NCBI GenBank assembly: GCA_905478065.1
Contig: CAJQGZ010000070.1
Coordinates: 1 to 34,786 of the forward strand
From: an uncultured bacterium
GTDB lineage: Bacteria > Fidelibacterota > Marinisomatia > Marinisomatales > UBA1611
DNA length: 34,786 bases
Direction: 5' to 3'
Under the pieces are notes generated by a model, which worked only from the letters and a program-made list of their open reading frames with translations, ran no database searches and had not been told where the DNA came from. This document shows positions 32,804 to 34,786 of this stretch, piece by piece. The position numbers and the translations under genes are program-made. The first letter of the stretch is position 1. Every line of letters begins with the position of its first letter.

Positions 32804-34149
32804 TATTTTATTTCTTCTTCTTTAGTTTGATATTCTAAATCTAACATTCCTAACAAAGCCTTAAGTCTCATTTCTTGTATTCTTGCATCATGAACTGTAT
32901 TTATAAGAGTTGAATTAGACCGAATTAATGAGACCTGAGCATCTAGTACTTCTAAGATCGTTGCTGAACCAATGCTATATCTTTTCTGTGCAAGTTTAAG
33001 GTCTTCTTCTGCAGCAGAAACAACATCCTGGTTAATTGGAATTATTTCAGAATAATTCATTATAGACTTTCTAATTAGTTCAACTTGAACACGTAAATCA
33101 TTTAAAAATGTTAGATAGTCATTCTCATATTTTCTCTGAGATAGTTTTGCCTGCTGTTGAGCAGTAGATAATGAATTCCCCGAAAATATTGGGAAGTTTA
33201 TAGCCATACTCACGCCTAATCTCCAATCATCTTTTAAAGATTCTTTTAATTGTTCGCTGTTATCACCACTTGCAGAATAATCAATTGATGCAAAAGCAGA
33301 TGGAGACCTCATACCTTTAGCTATTTTAAATTGGATATTGCCAATTTCTATCGCAGCTTTTTGAATCAATACATTGGGGTTTTTTTCTTTTAATAACCCT
33401 AACGCTTCTGCACTAGATGGGACTGAAACCGGTATCCAATCACTACTTTTAGCTTGGATTGATTGTCCAAAATCTATCATACCCATATCATTAAATAATT
33501 GTCTTCTAGAATTTTCCAAAGATGTTTTCCTATTTAAAAGCTCCACTTTGGCTTGCCCCATAGAAACGTTTGCTTTAAGTAAATCAGTTTTTCTTACAGC
33601 TCCTAGTTCAAATTGTTTTTGCACGAGGTTAACTTGCTTTTCTGACAAACTAAGATTTTTTAAAGCAACTTCCAGCAATTGTTGCGCTTTTAATAACCCA
33701 TAATATGAAGATGTCACATTTTGAATAACCTGTATTTTTGTGTTCCTTTTTCTTAACTTTGCTATTTTTAAGTTTACTTTGGCCTGCTTTACTGTATTTA
33801 ATGATTTGCCGCCATTGTAAATTGTTTGATTTATCGATAAGCCTGCTGACATATAACTCGATTCTCCTGAACTAACAGTATCAATTTCAAGATTCACTAA
33901 ATCTGGGATGATTATTTCTTGATCAGGATATTTTGTCTTACCACTTGCAGTGGAGAAATTTAAAGAAGGGAGCAACCCACTATAAGATCCTAGAAGCCCT
34001 TGACTGGCAGATTCCACATCTAAGCCTGCCGAAACCAAGGTACCTTTTCTGTCGATTGCTATTTTAATACACTCAGAAACATCATAATCTTGAGCTATGG
34101 TGGTAGATACAAAGATTATTAATAAATATATATGTATTTTAAATTTCAA
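32803..34149 (-). CDS. TolC-family outer-membrane efflux protein
   Basis: A 448-residue channel protein with a signal peptide (MKFKIHIYLLIIFVSTTIAQ). The two halves are the repeated outer-membrane-efflux-protein domain: DVSECIKIAIDRKG near the start, KQFELGAVRKTDLLKANVS mid-way and the parallel KRYSIGSATILEVLDAQVS near the end. It forms the trimeric outer-membrane duct of the tripartite pump. It is the first gene of the tolC-macA-ATPase-permease-permease unit and lies just after a terminator, so its promoter is probably within 34150-34180 or it relies on read-through. Confidence 0.92.
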   Translation of the reverse strand: MKFKIHIYLLIIFVSTTIAQDYDVSECIKIAIDRKGTLVSAGLDVESASQGLLGSYSGLLPSLNFSTASGKTKYPDQEIIIPDLVNLEIDTVSSGESSYMSAGLSINQTIYNGGKSLNTVKQAKVNLKIAKLRKRNTKIQVIQNVTSSYYGLLKAQQLLEVALKNLSLSEKQVNLVQKQFELGAVRKTDLLKANVSMGQAKVELLNRKTSLENSRRQLFNDMGMIDFGQSIQAKSSDWIPVSVPSSAEALGLLKEKNPNVLIQKAAIEIGNIQFKIAKGMRSPSAFASIDYSASGDNSEQLKESLKDDWRLGVSMAINFPIFSGNSLSTAQQQAKLSQRKYENDYLTFLNDLRVQVELIRKSIMNYSEIIPINQDVVSAAEEDLKLAQKRYSIGSATILEVLDAQVSLIRSNSTLINTVHDARIQEMRLKALLGMLDLEYQTKEEEIK

Positions 34150-34181
34150 AGTTTTTTAAAGTTTTATTCAAGAATAAAAAT

Positions 34182-34198
34182 CCTGCGAATAATGCAGG
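34182..34198 (-). terminator. Intrinsic terminator
   Basis: On the - strand CCTGC-ATTATTC-GCAGG is followed directly by ATTTTTATT. This five-base-pair GC-rich hairpin with a T-rich tail lies 30 bases after the stop of the small exported-protein gene. It separates that gene from tolC. Confidence 0.65.
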
Positions 34199-34228
34199 GT
34201 CTGATTTTATATTATTAAAACAACGTAT

Positions 34229-34552
34229 CTAACTGTTTATATTAATGTCAATATTTATGCTTGGATCGTCCTTGTTAATATTATTTTCTTTAAATACTCT
34301 ATTTAACTCTTCTTCAACATCTTCCTTCAAAACATCCCCACTCGCATTAACAAGAACCATAACTTTTTCAATCCCATTTTCGATAGTTTTTTCAATACTT
34401 ACATTTATATCTTTTTTTAAGTCGCCACGAATATTATCGCCTATTTGAAAAGAAAAGTCAGTGTTAGCATCCCCGAATGATAGAAAAATTACTACTGTAA
34501 ATATCGCACGTAAGCTTATACCTAGAAATAGACTCTTTTTATCAACCTTCAA
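34229..34552 (-). CDS. Small exported protein of unknown function
   Basis: A 107-residue protein with a hydrophobic N-terminal segment (about 8-26, SLFLGISLRAIFTVVIFLSF) that may be a signal peptide ending near GDANT. The mature part is acidic and alternates beta-like stretches (VEKTIENG-like, KVMVLVNASGD) with an acidic helix (EDVEEELNRVF). The end has a DPSINIDININS repeat of alternating polar and hydrophobic residues. No family was recognised. The only available start is TTG at 34552, weakly preceded by GGGGT. An intrinsic terminator follows, so it is probably transcribed alone or with the gene upstream at 34626. Confidence 0.6.
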   Translation of the reverse strand: MKVDKKSLFLGISLRAIFTVVIFLSFGDANTDFSFQIGDNIRGDLKKDINVSIEKTIENGIEKVMVLVNASGDVLKEDVEEELNRVFKENNINKDDPSINIDININS

Positions 34553-34579
34553 CTGACTTACCCCGATAACATTTCATAC

Positions 34580-34591
34580 GTTAATTTTAAC
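34580..34591. promoter_or_regulatory. Palindrome GTTAATTTTAAC, possible operator
   Basis: An inverted repeat GTTAA-TT-TTAAC lies 27 bases upstream of the small exported-protein gene. It has the same arms and spacing as the palindrome at 11541-11552 (GTTAA-AT-TTAAC). Function is unproven; AT-rich DNA yields such repeats by chance. Confidence 0.3.
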
Positions 34592-34625
34592 ACGTTGTTC
34601 CAAGTTATATAGTTTTTGATACATA

Positions 34626-34786
34626 TTAGACAGATTTAATAATTTTTAAATGTTTTTCAGTTAAATTTTTAATACTAAAAAAATTTACACCCGTAGCTCC
34701 CCCATTTATTGACTTTATTATAGCTTCTTTTAATTCAACCGGTGGTAAAGAGCCTACAAATAAGCCTGAATAATATTCAACCTGGG
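34626..34786 (-). CDS. C-terminal fragment of an unidentified protein (window edge)
   Basis: An open frame enters from the right edge and ends at TAA (34628-34626), giving the last 52 residues. The readable part includes YYSGLFVGSLPPVELKEAI, then SINGGATGVNFFSIKNL and a helical end KHLKIIKSV. The pattern of a beta-strand, a helix, then GGAxGVxFFS is like the final strand and helix of a TIM-barrel. It recalls the C-termini of family-10-like glycosidase (GHL10/DUF) proteins, but this is a weak resemblance. The start and most of the gene lie outside the window. Confidence 0.6.
   Translation of the reverse strand, partial: QVEYYSGLFVGSLPPVELKEAIIKSINGGATGVNFFSIKNLTEKHLKIIKSV

Noticed and set aside
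1-34786. Mobile elements, CRISPR arrays, tRNA or rRNA genes
   Set aside because: No transposase or integrase, no repeated spacer-like units, and no tRNA or rRNA sequence was noticed; intergenic gaps are at most about 130 bases.

Overview
The window is gene-dense and AT-rich (by eye about one third G+C). It looks like the chromosome of a diderm bacterium in the Fibrobacteres-Chlorobi-Bacteroidetes neighbourhood. My best guess is the marine candidate phylum Marinimicrobia (SAR406 clade). The reasons are the complete Kdo, lipid A and LPS-transport genes, the carboxypeptidase-regulatory-domain TonB receptor, the PD40/Omp85-like outer-membrane fusion and the homogentisate dioxygenase. This placement is inference; there is no rRNA gene here. 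No tRNA, rRNA, CRISPR array, insertion sequence or phage gene was seen. TGA is a normal stop for many genes, so the standard genetic code applies.

Layout. (1) 24-2759, + strand: homogentisate 1,2-dioxygenase, a flavin-reductase-like protein, and a shortened protein of the adenylate-forming (ANL) superfamily that has lost its ATP-binding loop and C-terminal domain. (2) 8224-2763, - strand: radA, tgt, a Nudix hydrolase and an LtaS-like membrane phosphotransferase, joined by overlapping start/stop codons, followed by a BCP/PrxQ peroxiredoxin. The peroxiredoxin's peroxidatic cysteine codon is an in-frame TGA with a bacterial SECIS-like hairpin just downstream, so it is probably a selenoprotein. 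(3) 11469-8275, - strand: an outer-membrane fusion of metallopeptidase, TolB-like propeller and beta-barrel. It is divergent from (4) 11594-17153, + strand: lpxH, a HEAT-repeat lipoprotein, a multidomain exported protein and a TonB-dependent receptor-like protein.

(5) 28240-17175, - strand: twelve tightly packed genes, kdsB-pyrG-kdsA-kdsC-lptC-lptB-rpoN-hflK-hflC-hslV-hslU-argF. They cover Kdo synthesis and activation (CTP from PyrG feeds KdsB), LPS export, sigma-54, membrane and cytosolic protein quality control, and arginine synthesis. (6) 34149-28371, - strand: a TolC, MacA-like adaptor, ABC ATPase and two FtsX-type permeases, a tripartite efflux system with split MacB. (7) 34786-34229, - strand: the C-terminus of an unidentified protein and a small exported protein followed by an intrinsic terminator.

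The most notable observations are the putative Sec-peroxiredoxin, a Tgt that has lost all four zinc ligands, and the gutted ANL protein. No stretch longer than 300 bases lacks a gene.
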